A stretch of DNA of 22,491 bases from Brevibacillus sp. (GTDB lineage: Bacteria; Bacillota; Bacilli; Brevibacillales; Brevibacillaceae): NCBI GenBank assembly GCA_029240815.1, contig JARDZO010000137.1, positions 1-22,491 of the forward strand, read 5' to 3'. Every line of letters starts with the position of its first letter. Position 1 is the first letter of the stretch. Both the position numbers and the translations under genes were made by a program. Shown one piece after another: positions 5,840 through 13,612 of this stretch. The notes beneath the pieces are model-generated. The model did not search any database. It saw only the letters and a list, made by a program, of their open reading frames with translations, and was not told the origin of the DNA.

Positions 5840-6841
5840 TCAGGTTCTTCGCAGTACAATCATGGTGTAATCATCTGGCAGTTCAAATTGGGAGAGCAAC
5901 AAGAGCTTACTGTACAAGCCATCTGCCATCGCTTGGGCGGATGCTCCTACTTCAGCTTTCAGGTATGATACCAACTCTTCCCTTTGTAAGTAATATCGGT
6001 CAATTTTACGTTCTGTTACACCATCAGTCAGAAGAATCAGAACATCACCCACGTCCAGTTGTAGTTCCCGTTCTTCGTAATGACTGTCCGAGCACAGTCC
6101 CAGCGCTGCACCTTGCCCCTCCATATCGTAAAAACGGCCGTCCCGTGCACGATATACAAATCCAGGCTCATGTCCGGCTACAGCATACCGAAAACAATGC
6201 CTCCGCGTATCGTAACAGCCGAACAACATCGTGACAAACATACTGGGATCGATATTTCGTTCCACGACCCGATTGAGATGGCGAAGCATTTCATCAGGTC
6301 CCCGCAGCATTTCTCCCAAACTTTCCATCGCGTATTTCAGCATGGACATACACATGGCGGCCGAGATCCCTTTGCCTGTAATATCGGCAATCGTCAGACA
6401 AAACCGATCGTCATCGTGCGAAATGATATTGTAATAATCCCCGGATATTTGTTTAGCTCCGACACTCACTAATCCGATCTCCACATCCGGATACACAGGG
6501 AGCTCTTGCGGCAATAAGGATCTCTGCATCGCAGAGGCTACCGCAATTTCGGATTGCAGCTGCTTGTGCTTGCTTCTCAGGCTGGTCACTGACCGGTGCT
6601 CATTTCCGTATTCGATCATCACTTCCGTCAAAATGGAAAAGGAGGCACGCACGAATTCGGGCACTTCCCCCAGTTGCTCCAGTGCACGCTCATGCAGATC
6701 AATCATTTCTTCCGGCGAAATATCCCGTAAAAGCAACCATTTCCCCAACTGCTGAGCATCATAGAGCTGGTCTTCACCTTGACCTGTCAAGTAATCCCGG
6801 AGAATTTGCACGTACTCTTTCTCTATACCCCGGGTCGGCAT
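5840..6841 (-). CDS. rsbU: serine phosphatase RsbU (RsbT-activated PP2C)
   Basis: The 333-residue protein matches RsbU of B. subtilis (335). Residues 1 to about 85 form the helical RsbT-binding domain, followed by a linker helix (LRSKHKQLQSEIAVASAMQRSLLP) and a SpoIIE/PP2C domain. Metal-binding and signature motifs are SGDYYN, IADITGKGISAAMCMSMLKYA, LLTDGVTE and DDYTMIVLRR. RsbU dephosphorylates RsbV when activated by RsbT. The frame extends to a TTG at 6865, but the ATG at 6841 has GGTGGAG just upstream and gives a normal length. Because the RsbT-binding domain is retained, the rsbT gene upstream is probably its activator even though stressosome genes are missing here. Confidence 0.94.
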   Translation of the reverse strand: MPTRGIEKEYVQILRDYLTGQGEDQLYDAQQLGKWLLLRDISPEEMIDLHERALEQLGEVPEFVRASFSILTEVMIEYGNEHRSVTSLRSKHKQLQSEIAVASAMQRSLLPQELPVYPDVEIGLVSVGAKQISGDYYNIISHDDDRFCLTIADITGKGISAAMCMSMLKYAMESLGEMLRGPDEMLRHLNRVVERNIDPSMFVTMLFGCYDTRRHCFRYAVAGHEPGFVYRARDGRFYDMEGQGAALGLCSDSHYEERELQLDVGDVLILLTDGVTERKIDRYYLQREELVSYLKAEVGASAQAMADGLYSKLLLLSQFELPDDYTMIVLRRT

Positions 6842-6861
6842 CTCTCTCCACCTTCCTTTGT

Positions 6862-7275
6862 TCAATCACGCCATTTCACGATGATGACACGCGTCCCTTC
6901 GCCTGGAGCGCTCTGAATATCGAATTCATCCATCATGCGTCTGACACCAGGCAACCCCGCCCCCAAAGCACCTGAAGTGGTATAGCCGTCTTCTAACGCC
7001 TTGCGAAGGTCGGGAATTCCAGGTCCAGCGTCGATCGCCGTAATTTGCAAGCCGATTGCCCCTTCACGCTCAATCGGCGATATCGTAATGGTTCCTTTAC
7101 CTGCGTACAAGTAAATATTTCTAGCCAGCTCGGAAATCGAGGTGGCCATCCGGGATTGCATAATGGTGCCAAACCCTAACTGCCGCGACATATTTCGACC
7201 GACTTGCCTTGCCGAAACGATATCGGACTCTGTCTCTATTTTGATTGTCTCAGGGTACTGCTCTGCCACAATCAA
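6862..7275 (-). CDS. rsbT: serine/threonine kinase and switch protein RsbT
   Basis: This 137-residue GHKL kinase closely resembles B. subtilis RsbT (133 residues). The N-box is ISELARNIYLYAGKGTI, the G1 box is DAGPGIPD, and GALGAGLPGVRRMMDEF forms the ATP lid. In B. subtilis RsbT phosphorylates RsbS and RsbR in the stressosome, is released, and then activates RsbU. Neither rsbR nor rsbS lies upstream here; the preceding gene is ndoA, 213 bp away. The start is uncertain between TTG at 7275 and GTG at 7269: GGAAGGGG lies 4 and 10 nt upstream respectively, and no ATG fits. The gene ends 20 bp before rsbU and probably heads the operon, but I found no convincing promoter in the gap. Confidence 0.92.
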   Translation of the reverse strand: MIVAEQYPETIKIETESDIVSARQVGRNMSRQLGFGTIMQSRMATSISELARNIYLYAGKGTITISPIEREGAIGLQITAIDAGPGIPDLRKALEDGYTTSGALGAGLPGVRRMMDEFDIQSAPGEGTRVIIVKWRD

Positions 7276-7429
7276 TTAACCCCTTCCGCCCTCACTTGCA
7301 GGTAGAAATGAAATGAATGCGAAGCGAAGTTTCATTCAGTCGGAATAAACAGCAAAACGTGTCACATTTTGTCTAATATTCACTTCCAACACATTCGCTA
7401 TACGTACTTCAAATCCCTGCCCTCAAAGC

Positions 7430-7457
7430 AAAAAAACCACTTGCTTCGCTCAAGTGG
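7430..7457 (-). terminator. intrinsic terminator of the alr-ndoAI-ndoA operon
   Basis: On the minus strand CCACTTG (7451-7457) pairs with CAAGTGG (7437-7443) and is followed by seven T (7430-7436). It lies 32 bp past the ndoA stop and isolates the toxin operon from rsbT. The rest of the ndoA-rsbT gap (7276-7429) shows only a weak TGAATG/CATTCA inverted repeat and no clear promoter. Confidence 0.85.
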
Positions 7458-7488
7458 CTTTTCCTCTCCAAAGGTCTGATCCATATTT

Positions 7489-7839
7489 TTAAAAATCAAT
7501 GAGTCCCAGGCTGATCTGCAGGGATTCGTTGACACGATCCATCATCTCATCATCGAGATGGGTAATCTTATCGGTCAGCCGTTGTTTGTCAATGGTTCGA
7601 ATTTGTTCCAACAGAATGACGGAGTCACGATCAAATCCATATGTTTTTGCGTCAATCTCAACGTGCGTGGGCAACTTGGCCTTTTGAATCTGTGCCGTGA
7701 TTGCTGCGACGATGACCGTCGGACTAAATCGATTTCCAATGTCGTTTTGAATGACTAAAACAGGCCGCACGCCTCCTTGCTCAGAGCCAACGACCGGTGA
7801 CAGGTCCGCGAAAAACACATCGCCACGTTTGACAATCAC
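7489..7839 (-). CDS. ndoA: mRNA interferase EndoA (MazF-family toxin)
   Basis: The 116-residue protein is nearly identical to B. subtilis EndoA/YdcE, including [20 protein letters not shown] and [17 protein letters not shown]. MazF-type toxins cleave RNA at short sequence motifs (UACAU for B. subtilis EndoA). The start is GTG (7837-7839), because the next in-frame codons already match the family N-terminus. It begins 3 bp after the ndoAI stop, so toxin and antitoxin are translationally linked, the usual arrangement with antitoxin first. Confidence 0.97.
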   Translation of the reverse strand: MIVKRGDVFFADLSPVVGSEQGGVRPVLVIQNDIGNRFSPTVIVAAITAQIQKAKLPTHVEIDAKTYGFDRDSVILLEQIRTIDKQRLTDKITHLDDEMMDRVNESLQISLGLIDF

Positions 7840-7842
7840 TGG

Positions 7843-8121
7843 TCACACCCCGCTAACTAAGCGGACAAGAGTATGGTCAGCCTCTTCTTCAGCGCCAAAA
7901 GCCTCCGATGCCATTTTCAGATTGATTTTCGCCATCTCCATGTACCCTTTTTGCATCGTTTCGCGGATTGTGCGCTTTTTGCGCTCCTTTAAATACAGAT
8001 GCATCGCCTGACGAATGAACTCGCTGCGATTGGATTTTTCCTTCTGAATCACGCCATCAACTTCTTGAAGCAAGTGTTGTGGCAAACTGATCATGATGCG
8101 TTTCGTGTTTGACTTCGACAA
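7843..8121 (-). CDS. ndoAI: antitoxin NdoAI (MazE-like, ribbon-helix-helix)
   Basis: The protein is 92 residues when read from a TTG start at 8119-8121, against 93 for B. subtilis NdoAI. GGAGGTGG (8129-8136) lies 7 nt before this TTG, and the product MSKSNTKRIMISLPQHLLQEVD then aligns directly with the B. subtilis N-terminus. The frame is open upstream to an ATG at 8157, but that start would place the SD inside the coding sequence. The N-terminal ribbon-helix-helix should bind DNA and autoregulate, while the C-terminal segment (KGYMEMAKINLKMASEAFGAEEEADHTLVRLVSG) is the toxin-binding tail. It neutralises NdoA. Confidence 0.93.
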   Translation of the reverse strand: MSKSNTKRIMISLPQHLLQEVDGVIQKEKSNRSEFIRQAMHLYLKERKKRTIRETMQKGYMEMAKINLKMASEAFGAEEEADHTLVRLVSGV

Positions 8122-8183
8122 GACAAATCCACCTCCAACCATGACCGTAACTTTCATCCGCTAAGCATGTTCTCCTGCTGCAG

Positions 8184-8204
8184 GCAAAAAAGCCAGCTTT
8201 TTGC
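8184..8204 (-). other. hairpin in the alr-ndoAI gap
   Basis: On the minus strand GCAAAAAGC and GCTTTTTTGC form a stem of about 9 bp with one bulge and a tiny loop. It resembles a weak terminator or processing site that could lower readthrough from alr into the toxin-antitoxin pair. The pairing is mostly A-T and no separate T-run follows. Confidence 0.3.
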
Positions 8205-8255
8205 GCTTACCTAGTATTCGCGCTTCAAAGCGAAACTCCTGCCGATTTTTGATTG

Positions 8256-9461
8256 CTAGTTATTTACACTTTCTTTTGGAGCCTGTTTCATGGTGATTGG
8301 GTGAAACACTCCGGTCTCTTTCCCATTCCGATAGTAGACGCGAGGAATGCGGTAATTCAGCATGCAAGGTACTTCGTAGTTGATGGTACCGATCAGCGCG
8401 GCCACCTCATCCAGCGAAATCTCGTCCTCTCCCTGCTTGCCATACAACACAATCTCGTCATCGACCTGTGCCGTACGCTGCTCAATCCTCACCATGATCT
8501 GATCCATGCAAACCCGGCCAACAATAGAAGCACGCGTACCATTGTACAAAACTTCTCCACGATTGGACAACAGGCGAGAATATCCATCTGCATATCCGAT
8601 GGGAAGAGTCGCGATCTGTTCACCTGGCTGGGCCGTATACGTCGCACCATAGCTGACGGTAAACGATTCGTTCGTCGCCGCTTTCACGTGGGCGATCTTG
8701 GTCTTCAGCGAGAGTGCCGGGACAAGTGCAACATCCGCACGGTCTTTCATATAGGGTGAAGGATATAATCCGTATAAACCTATGCCTAAACGGATCGTAT
8801 CATACCCCCATTCGGGAAAAGCAATGGCAGCTGCTGTATTGCAGCAGTGGATCATCGGCAGTTTTTTGCCTGCGGAGCGTAGCGAGTGCAATAAGCTTTG
8901 AAACGTTTCGTGTTGTCGTCGCACATGGGTGGTGTCCGGTTCATCGGCGCATGCAAAGTGAGTAAAAATACCTGTCCAAGCGAGTTTGTGACTTTCTTCG
9001 AGCGCGTTTACCACTCCCAGCAGTTCTTCGGCTGTCCGAACGCCCAAACGGCCCATACCTGTATCGGTCTTGACATGGATTCCCACAGGTGCAAGTCCTG
9101 CCTGGTGTAAAACGAGGTTCGCTTCGGCAATCCAGTCGGCATTGTAAGCGGTGAGCTCGATCTGCAATCGGCTGGCAGGCTCTACTGCCCCAGCAGGCGT
9201 ATAGCCGAGCACTAAAATCGGAGCTGTAATCCCTGCTTCTCGCAAAACGATCGCTTCATCCAGCATGGCAACTGCCAGTGAATTTGCTCCGCTCTCCAAT
9301 GCTTGTCTTCCCACTTCGACAGACCCGTGGCCGTAGCCGTCGGCTTTTACCACTGCCATGATGCCCGTTTCAGCAGGCACATGGTTCCTGAACGTTTTCA
9401 CGTTGGCCGAAATGGCATCCAGATTTACCTCAACCCAAGTGTCACGACAAAACGGTTTCAT
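8256..9461 (-). CDS. alr: alanine racemase
   Basis: This 401-residue PLP enzyme has the Alr layout. The PLP lysine lies in AVVKADGYGHG (Lys39) and the catalytic tyrosine in VSYGATYT (Tyr271). TGMGRLG and GIGLYGLYPS are further family motifs. It interconverts L- and D-alanine in the cytoplasm to supply peptidoglycan precursors. The ATG at 9459-9461 is preceded by GAGGAG. That ribosome binding site lies in the last codons and stop of the preceding membrane-protein gene, only 2 bp away, so translation is probably coupled. Placement before ndoAI-ndoA is conserved in Bacillales. Confidence 0.96.
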   Translation of the reverse strand: MKPFCRDTWVEVNLDAISANVKTFRNHVPAETGIMAVVKADGYGHGSVEVGRQALESGANSLAVAMLDEAIVLREAGITAPILVLGYTPAGAVEPASRLQIELTAYNADWIAEANLVLHQAGLAPVGIHVKTDTGMGRLGVRTAEELLGVVNALEESHKLAWTGIFTHFACADEPDTTHVRRQHETFQSLLHSLRSAGKKLPMIHCCNTAAAIAFPEWGYDTIRLGIGLYGLYPSPYMKDRADVALVPALSLKTKIAHVKAATNESFTVSYGATYTAQPGEQIATLPIGYADGYSRLLSNRGEVLYNGTRASIVGRVCMDQIMVRIEQRTAQVDDEIVLYGKQGEDEISLDEVAALIGTINYEVPCMLNYRIPRVYYRNGKETGVFHPITMKQAPKESVNN

Positions 9462-9463
9462 GC

Positions 9464-9904
9464 TTATCTCCTCTTGTTCGCTTTGTTATAGTAAAACAAA
9501 CGCTCGTTCAAGTGTTTGAGAAATTCACGGGAAACCATCAGCGACTCCCGCTTTCCTCCCACTCTGTAGAGATGACGGCCTTCATAAATCTGTTCGACTT
9601 CGGATAGTGGATAGCTGGTTTCCTTGCCTGACATGGTGATGCTCAGGTGGGTTTTCGTCAGCTTGTACACAGGACGAAGCATGGATTTGTAAAGGAAGGG
9701 GGCCAGACCTACGACCGCAATCGCAATCGCAAAGGCGAGTACTTTGAATGCCGTGTTGTTGCTGGGAAGAATTTGAGCGAGGATCAGCATCCCCAGGACA
9801 AATGCAACTGTCTCCATCACGCGCATTCGTACGCTTTTGCGCAGGAGCATGTCCTTGTACGAGGATTCTTCCTGGTACAAGACATCCGTAGACGGTTTTT
9901 TCAT
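9464..9904 (-). CDS. two-helix membrane protein of unknown function
   Basis: The 146-residue product has a charged N-terminal stretch, two adjacent membrane helices (about 31-47 and 52-73), and a cytoplasmic tail of about 70 residues. The tail contains YKLTKTHLSITMSGKETSYPLSEVEQIYE, which reads like the strand-rich start of a PH-like (bPH) domain; that resemblance is an impression, not a match. It occupies the place of the ydcC lipoprotein gene that precedes alr in B. subtilis. The start could be ATG 9913 or ATG 9904. AGGTGG lies 1-2 nt before the first but about 9 nt before the second, so I prefer 9904. Being first in the operon and coupled to alr suggests a link to the cell envelope, but nothing in the sequence proves it. 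Confidence 0.75.
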   Translation of the reverse strand: MKKPSTDVLYQEESSYKDMLLRKSVRMRVMETVAFVLGMLILAQILPSNNTAFKVLAFAIAIAVVGLAPFLYKSMLRPVYKLTKTHLSITMSGKETSYPLSEVEQIYEGRHLYRVGGKRESLMVSREFLKHLNERLFYYNKANKRR

Positions 9905-9942
9905 GAAATGCATGCCACCTCATTACGATAGAAGTTACTCTG

Positions 9943-9972
9943 AATGTATCGCGTTTGCCTGCTGTGTGTCAA
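9943..9972 (-). promoter_or_regulatory. sigma-A promoter of the membrane protein-alr-ndoAI-ndoA operon
   Basis: On the minus strand a perfect TTGACA (9967-9972) is followed after 18 nt by TACATT (9943-9948). The -35 overlaps the stop codon of adenine deaminase. Transcription would start near 9936, about 30 nt before the ATG at 9904. Confidence 0.65.
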
Positions 9973-11747
9973 TTCAGGGAATGACGATTACTGTCGCTGT
10001 CTTCCACATTTATGTGAATAAATTGATGGACATCGAACAACCCCTGGTCCGTCAATTTGAGAGACGGAATAACGGGTAAGGCCAAAAAGGAAAGAGTAAG
10101 GAACAGCTGAAAGGTGGTCGGCGCGCCTAATTCACGCAATGCATGCTCTAGCTCGTCCAATCCACGGCATACATCCTCCGCCCTCTGATTGGAGATCAGC
10201 CCCCCAATCGGCAAGGGGAGTGATGCCAACACCTTCCCTTTATCTACCACGACCAAACCACCCTGCATCTCCTTGATGGCTTCCACTGCGAACAGCATGT
10301 CCGCATCGTTCGTTCCTGCAACGATGAGATTGTGGGAGTCATGGGCAACCGTCGATGCAATTGCTCCTCTTTGCAATCCCAGTCCTTTGAGGATTCCGAG
10401 CCCCGCATTTCCTGTCAGGTGATGACGTTCGATTACTGCCATTTTCAGCAGATCCTGTTCAACAGAAGGCACAAAGATGCCCTGCTCTGTCGGCACATCT
10501 ATGATGAGATGTTCGGTGACGATCTTGTTTGGGATGATCCCGATGACATGTGCCTTCCCGCTCATAACCGGAATTGCTAGTTGTTGCGTAAACAGCGGTT
10601 TGATTCGCACACTGTTCGTCAGTGCTTCCCCCATCTTTGCTGCTTCTACAGAGCGTTGTGGGAAAATTCCCTCCACCACAGAGCCTTGTTCAGCTACCAG
10701 CCTGCCGTTTTTGTATACCTGATGAATAACGACTTCCTCGAGGTTGTCCAACAGGAGGAAATCAGCCGTATATCCTGGAGCAATTGCCCCTTTGTCTTGT
10801 AGCTGGAAGCATTCTGCAGCGTTGAGCGATGCCATCTGGATAGCCGTGATTGCCGGTATGCCGCGCCGGGTGACCATACGGACATGGTGATCGATACTTC
10901 CTTCACGGATCAGCTCGTCCAAATGCTTGTCGTCGGTCACGAACAAACATCTGCGCGCGTTGCGTTCGTTCACGACTGGCAGCAATGCCTCCAGATCCTT
11001 GGCTGCCGTTCCCTGACGAATCATCAGGTACATGCCTCGCTGCAGTCGTTCCTTGGCCTCCTGCACATTCACACACTCATGATCCGTCTTGATCTGCGCT
11101 GTGCGGTACACATTAATGGCTTGGGTATCCAGTCCCGCTGCGTGCCCATCGATCTGTTTGTTTTGTGCCAACGTCGCCGTCAGCTTGTCCAACATGCCTT
11201 CCGCCGCATTCATGACGGCCGGGTAATCCATGACCTCAGCCAAGCCGAGTACTCGCGGATGGCAAAGGAATGGATCAAGATCTGCCTGTTCCAAGACGGC
11301 ACCTGAGTGCTCAAAAGAGGTCGCAGGGACGCAGGAGGGAAGCATCACTTTTACATCAAAGGGGAGACCCTCAGACTCTGCCAGCATAAACTCAATGCCG
11401 CGAGCACCTGCGACATTGGCGATTTCGTGCGGATCCGTAATGACGGTCGTGACTCCGTGCGGTAAAAGGACTCGTGCAAACTCCGAAGGAACGACCATCG
11501 AGGACTCGATATGCACATGGCCGTCAATGAAAGCGGGAGAGATGTATTTTCCTTCCGCGTCGATCACGTTATGCCCTTCGTATTGTCCGATACCGACAAA
11601 CACTCCATCTGCAATCGCCACATCGCCTTGCAAGAGTTCCCCATTGAAAACATCGATGATGGTTCCGTTCTTGATGACAGTATCGGCTTTTTCCCGGCCA
11701 GCCGCTACAGCAATTCGTTTTCGCAAGACTTCTTTGGAGACGGCCAC
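9969..11747 (-). CDS. adeC: adenine deaminase
   Basis: This 592-residue amidohydrolase has the adenine deaminase layout (B. subtilis AdeC has 577 residues). The metal-binding motif HVHIESS follows SPAFIDG near residue 75. DPHEIANVAG, PSCVPATSFEHSGA, DGHAAGLD and FVTDDKH are family motifs. The C-terminal domain holds the family blocks TVAHDSHNLIVAGTND and QGGLVVV. It deaminates adenine to hypoxanthine and ammonia for purine salvage or nitrogen supply. The start is GTG at 11745-11747, with AGAGGTG 8 nt upstream. It follows the nitrilase-family gene by about 50 bp, too short for a purine riboswitch, and no terminator separates them. The last 15 or so residues look like a lineage-specific tail. 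Confidence 0.95.
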   Translation of the reverse strand: MAVSKEVLRKRIAVAAGREKADTVIKNGTIIDVFNGELLQGDVAIADGVFVGIGQYEGHNVIDAEGKYISPAFIDGHVHIESSMVVPSEFARVLLPHGVTTVITDPHEIANVAGARGIEFMLAESEGLPFDVKVMLPSCVPATSFEHSGAVLEQADLDPFLCHPRVLGLAEVMDYPAVMNAAEGMLDKLTATLAQNKQIDGHAAGLDTQAINVYRTAQIKTDHECVNVQEAKERLQRGMYLMIRQGTAAKDLEALLPVVNERNARRCLFVTDDKHLDELIREGSIDHHVRMVTRRGIPAITAIQMASLNAAECFQLQDKGAIAPGYTADFLLLDNLEEVVIHQVYKNGRLVAEQGSVVEGIFPQRSVEAAKMGEALTNSVRIKPLFTQQLAIPVMSGKAHVIGIIPNKIVTEHLIIDVPTEQGIFVPSVEQDLLKMAVIERHHLTGNAGLGILKGLGLQRGAIASTVAHDSHNLIVAGTNDADMLFAVEAIKEMQGGLVVVDKGKVLASLPLPIGGLISNQRAEDVCRGLDELEHALRELGAPTTFQLFLTLSFLALPVIPSLKLTDQGLFDVHQFIHINVEDSDSNRHSLN

Positions 11748-11799
11748 AGATGATACACCTCTTCCTCGCTACATTTTTTTAAAATTGATGAATTCCATT

Positions 11800-12609
11800 T
11801 TACATTTCATAGCCCGATGAAGGAAGACGTGGACCGCCTGGTACTAAAGTTTTGTCATAGTCAGCCAGGTACGGTATAAATGCGCGAGTTTTCACAATGA
11901 GTGTAGGATCGATCTCGTGTAACAGGATACATGGCTCTTCCCGCGGCGCTTCACAAAGCACGTGACCATCAGGTGCGACCAGCTTGCTCTTCCCGCAGCT
12001 ACCTTCCCCCACTGTATTTACGCCAAGGAGAAACACGGTATTGTCCAAAGCGCGAGCCGGCAGCTGTATATCCCATCTAGATTCGGCCGGAAAGCTCCAC
12101 ACGGAGGGAACGATGATAAGCTCAGCTCCTTGAAGGGCAAGCAAGCGGGCAGGCTCGGGAAATTCAATATCGTAACAAATGAGAACTCCGATATTCCCTA
12201 GGGAGGTGCGTATCGTACGATAGACTCTTTCTCCATCGGTAAAGCTTTCCTTTTCCTTCCCCCATACAAACGACTTTCGGTACGTAGCCAGCAGCTCACC
12301 CGTATTCTCAATAACGGCTAGCGAAATGTAGAGACGATCTTCTTCCTTCTCCGCAAACGGCAGCACAATGACCGTTCTCCACTCTTTCGCCAACTCCCGT
12401 AAGAGGCTGACAGTCTTCCCGGCAGGTGTCTCAGCGAGTTGTTGAAATTCACCTTTGGTCAGATGATAACCAGTCTTCCATAATTCTGGAAAAACAATCA
12501 AGTGGGCTCCATCTCGCGCGGCTTGCTCTCCCATACGAATCGCTTGCTGTAGATTGGCCTCGACCTTTCCAGAATCAGGTTTCATCTGAATCGCTGCAAC
12601 TTTAACCAA
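11800..12609 (-). CDS. carbon-nitrogen hydrolase (nitrilase superfamily amidase)
   Basis: With a TTG start at 12607-12609 the protein has 269 residues. GAGGTGG (12616-12622) lies 6 nt upstream and the product MVKVAAIQMKP is a standard family N-terminus. A longer in-frame reading from 12675 would add 22 atypical residues. The Glu-Lys-Cys triad is clear: Glu42 in FPELW, Lys112 in YRKSFVW and Cys145 in LICYDIEFPEPAR. Members hydrolyse amides, omega-amides (such as alpha-ketoglutaramate), carbamoyl compounds or nitriles; the exact substrate cannot be read here. It follows the terminator of the transport operon and precedes adenine deaminase, so it probably belongs to a second, related transcription unit for nitrogen release. 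Confidence 0.88.
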   Translation of the reverse strand: MVKVAAIQMKPDSGKVEANLQQAIRMGEQAARDGAHLIVFPELWKTGYHLTKGEFQQLAETPAGKTVSLLRELAKEWRTVIVLPFAEKEEDRLYISLAVIENTGELLATYRKSFVWGKEKESFTDGERVYRTIRTSLGNIGVLICYDIEFPEPARLLALQGAELIIVPSVWSFPAESRWDIQLPARALDNTVFLLGVNTVGEGSCGKSKLVAPDGHVLCEAPREEPCILLHEIDPTLIVKTRAFIPYLADYDKTLVPGGPRLPSSGYEM

Positions 12610-12682
12610 CGCTTTCCACCTCGCATCTTGTCGGGATACCTTCTCCCCGAACTTGTTTTTGGATGATTCCTTCAAGCAAATG

Positions 12683-12710
12683 AAAAAAAGAGACCGGATG
12701 AATTCCGGTC
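12683..12710 (-). terminator. intrinsic terminator of the amide operon
   Basis: On the minus strand GACCGGA (12704-12710) pairs with TCCGGTC (12692-12698) around a 5-nt loop, followed by CTC and seven T (12683-12689). It lies 19 bp after the aminotransferase stop and ends the operon that starts at the sigma-54 promoter. Confidence 0.9.
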
Positions 12711-12729
12711 ATATCAACGACGCTTACCA

Positions 12730-13599
12730 TCATTTCTCGGAGTGATCTAGGCAGGAATGGTTCACTTCAGCCTGAAACCAAGCCATCAGCTGGTGGAAGT
12801 ACGCCCCTGGCTTTCCTGAACCCACCGCCCCGTCATTCACCATTACTACGGGAACAGCCTCCTGCGTCGTGCTGGTAATCATCACCTCGTCAGCCACCTC
12901 GATATCCTCCAACGTTAAACGTGTTTCCAGCACCGGAATATCATGTTTCTTCAGGATCTCAATGATCTTTTGGCGAGTGATGCCGTTTAATATCGATTGA
13001 TCAGTCATTGGGGTTTTAAAGACACCATCCTTCACAATAAAAAGATTCGTGGAGGTGCCTTCTTTTACTTCATTGTCACGGATAAAGATGGCTTCATGTC
13101 CACCTCTTTGGTGGGCTTTTTCTTTTGCCAAAATATTCGGCAACAGGCAGATAGACTTGATGTAGCAATTATTCCAGCGTTCGTCAGGGAACGTGAACAC
13201 CCTCACGCCTTCCGCACGCTCCTTGTCCAAAACGGGTACTCCCTCTTTCCAGATGATGTACAGGTTGGATGCAACCCCCGCTGGAAACAAATGATTTCGT
13301 GGTGCCGTACCGCGCGTGACCTGAATGTAGACAGTCCCATCGACAATGCCAGTTTTCTCAATACCCTCTATGACCACCGCAGCAATTTCCTCTACCGTTT
13401 TCGGAAGGACAAGCATAACGCTTTGGGCGGATTGTTCAAGTCTGGCCAAATGCTCCTTGAGGGTAAAGGGAACACCTCGATACAGACGGATCATTTCGTA
13501 TACACCGTCACCGAACTGCAAGCCTCTCTCCTCGATCGGCAGTACGGGTTCGTCCGGGCGGATAAAACGCTCGTTAAAATAGGCTAGATTTTTGTTCAA
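12730..13599 (-). CDS. dat: D-amino-acid aminotransferase (PLP fold type IV)
   Basis: The 289-residue protein resembles the D-amino-acid transaminase of Bacillus sp. YM-1. Shared features are ERGLQFGDGVYE near residue 25, TRGTAPRNHLFP, the PLP lysine in YIKSICLLPNILAK (about Lys148), and EGTSTNLFIVKDG followed by GITRQKII. Such enzymes move the amino group between D-amino acids and 2-oxo acids. Branched-chain aminotransferases share the fold, but YFN-F at the N-terminus and RGTxPRxHxFP favour Dat. The start is TTG at 13597-13599 with AAGGAGAG about 8 nt upstream. Reading from 13644 would include that SD. It follows the acetamidase/formamidase by 13 bp and is the last gene before the terminator, so it should be co-expressed with the transporter. 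Confidence 0.88.
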   Translation of the reverse strand: MNKNLAYFNERFIRPDEPVLPIEERGLQFGDGVYEMIRLYRGVPFTLKEHLARLEQSAQSVMLVLPKTVEEIAAVVIEGIEKTGIVDGTVYIQVTRGTAPRNHLFPAGVASNLYIIWKEGVPVLDKERAEGVRVFTFPDERWNNCYIKSICLLPNILAKEKAHQRGGHEAIFIRDNEVKEGTSTNLFIVKDGVFKTPMTDQSILNGITRQKIIEILKKHDIPVLETRLTLEDIEVADEVMITSTTQEAVPVVMVNDGAVGSGKPGAYFHQLMAWFQAEVNHSCLDHSEK

Positions 13600-13612
13600 G
13601 AAGAATCTCTCC

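Noticed and set aside
11748..11799. Purine riboswitch before adenine deaminase
   Set aside because: The gap is only 52 bp, too short for the roughly 70-nt aptamer plus expression platform, and no conserved core was seen.
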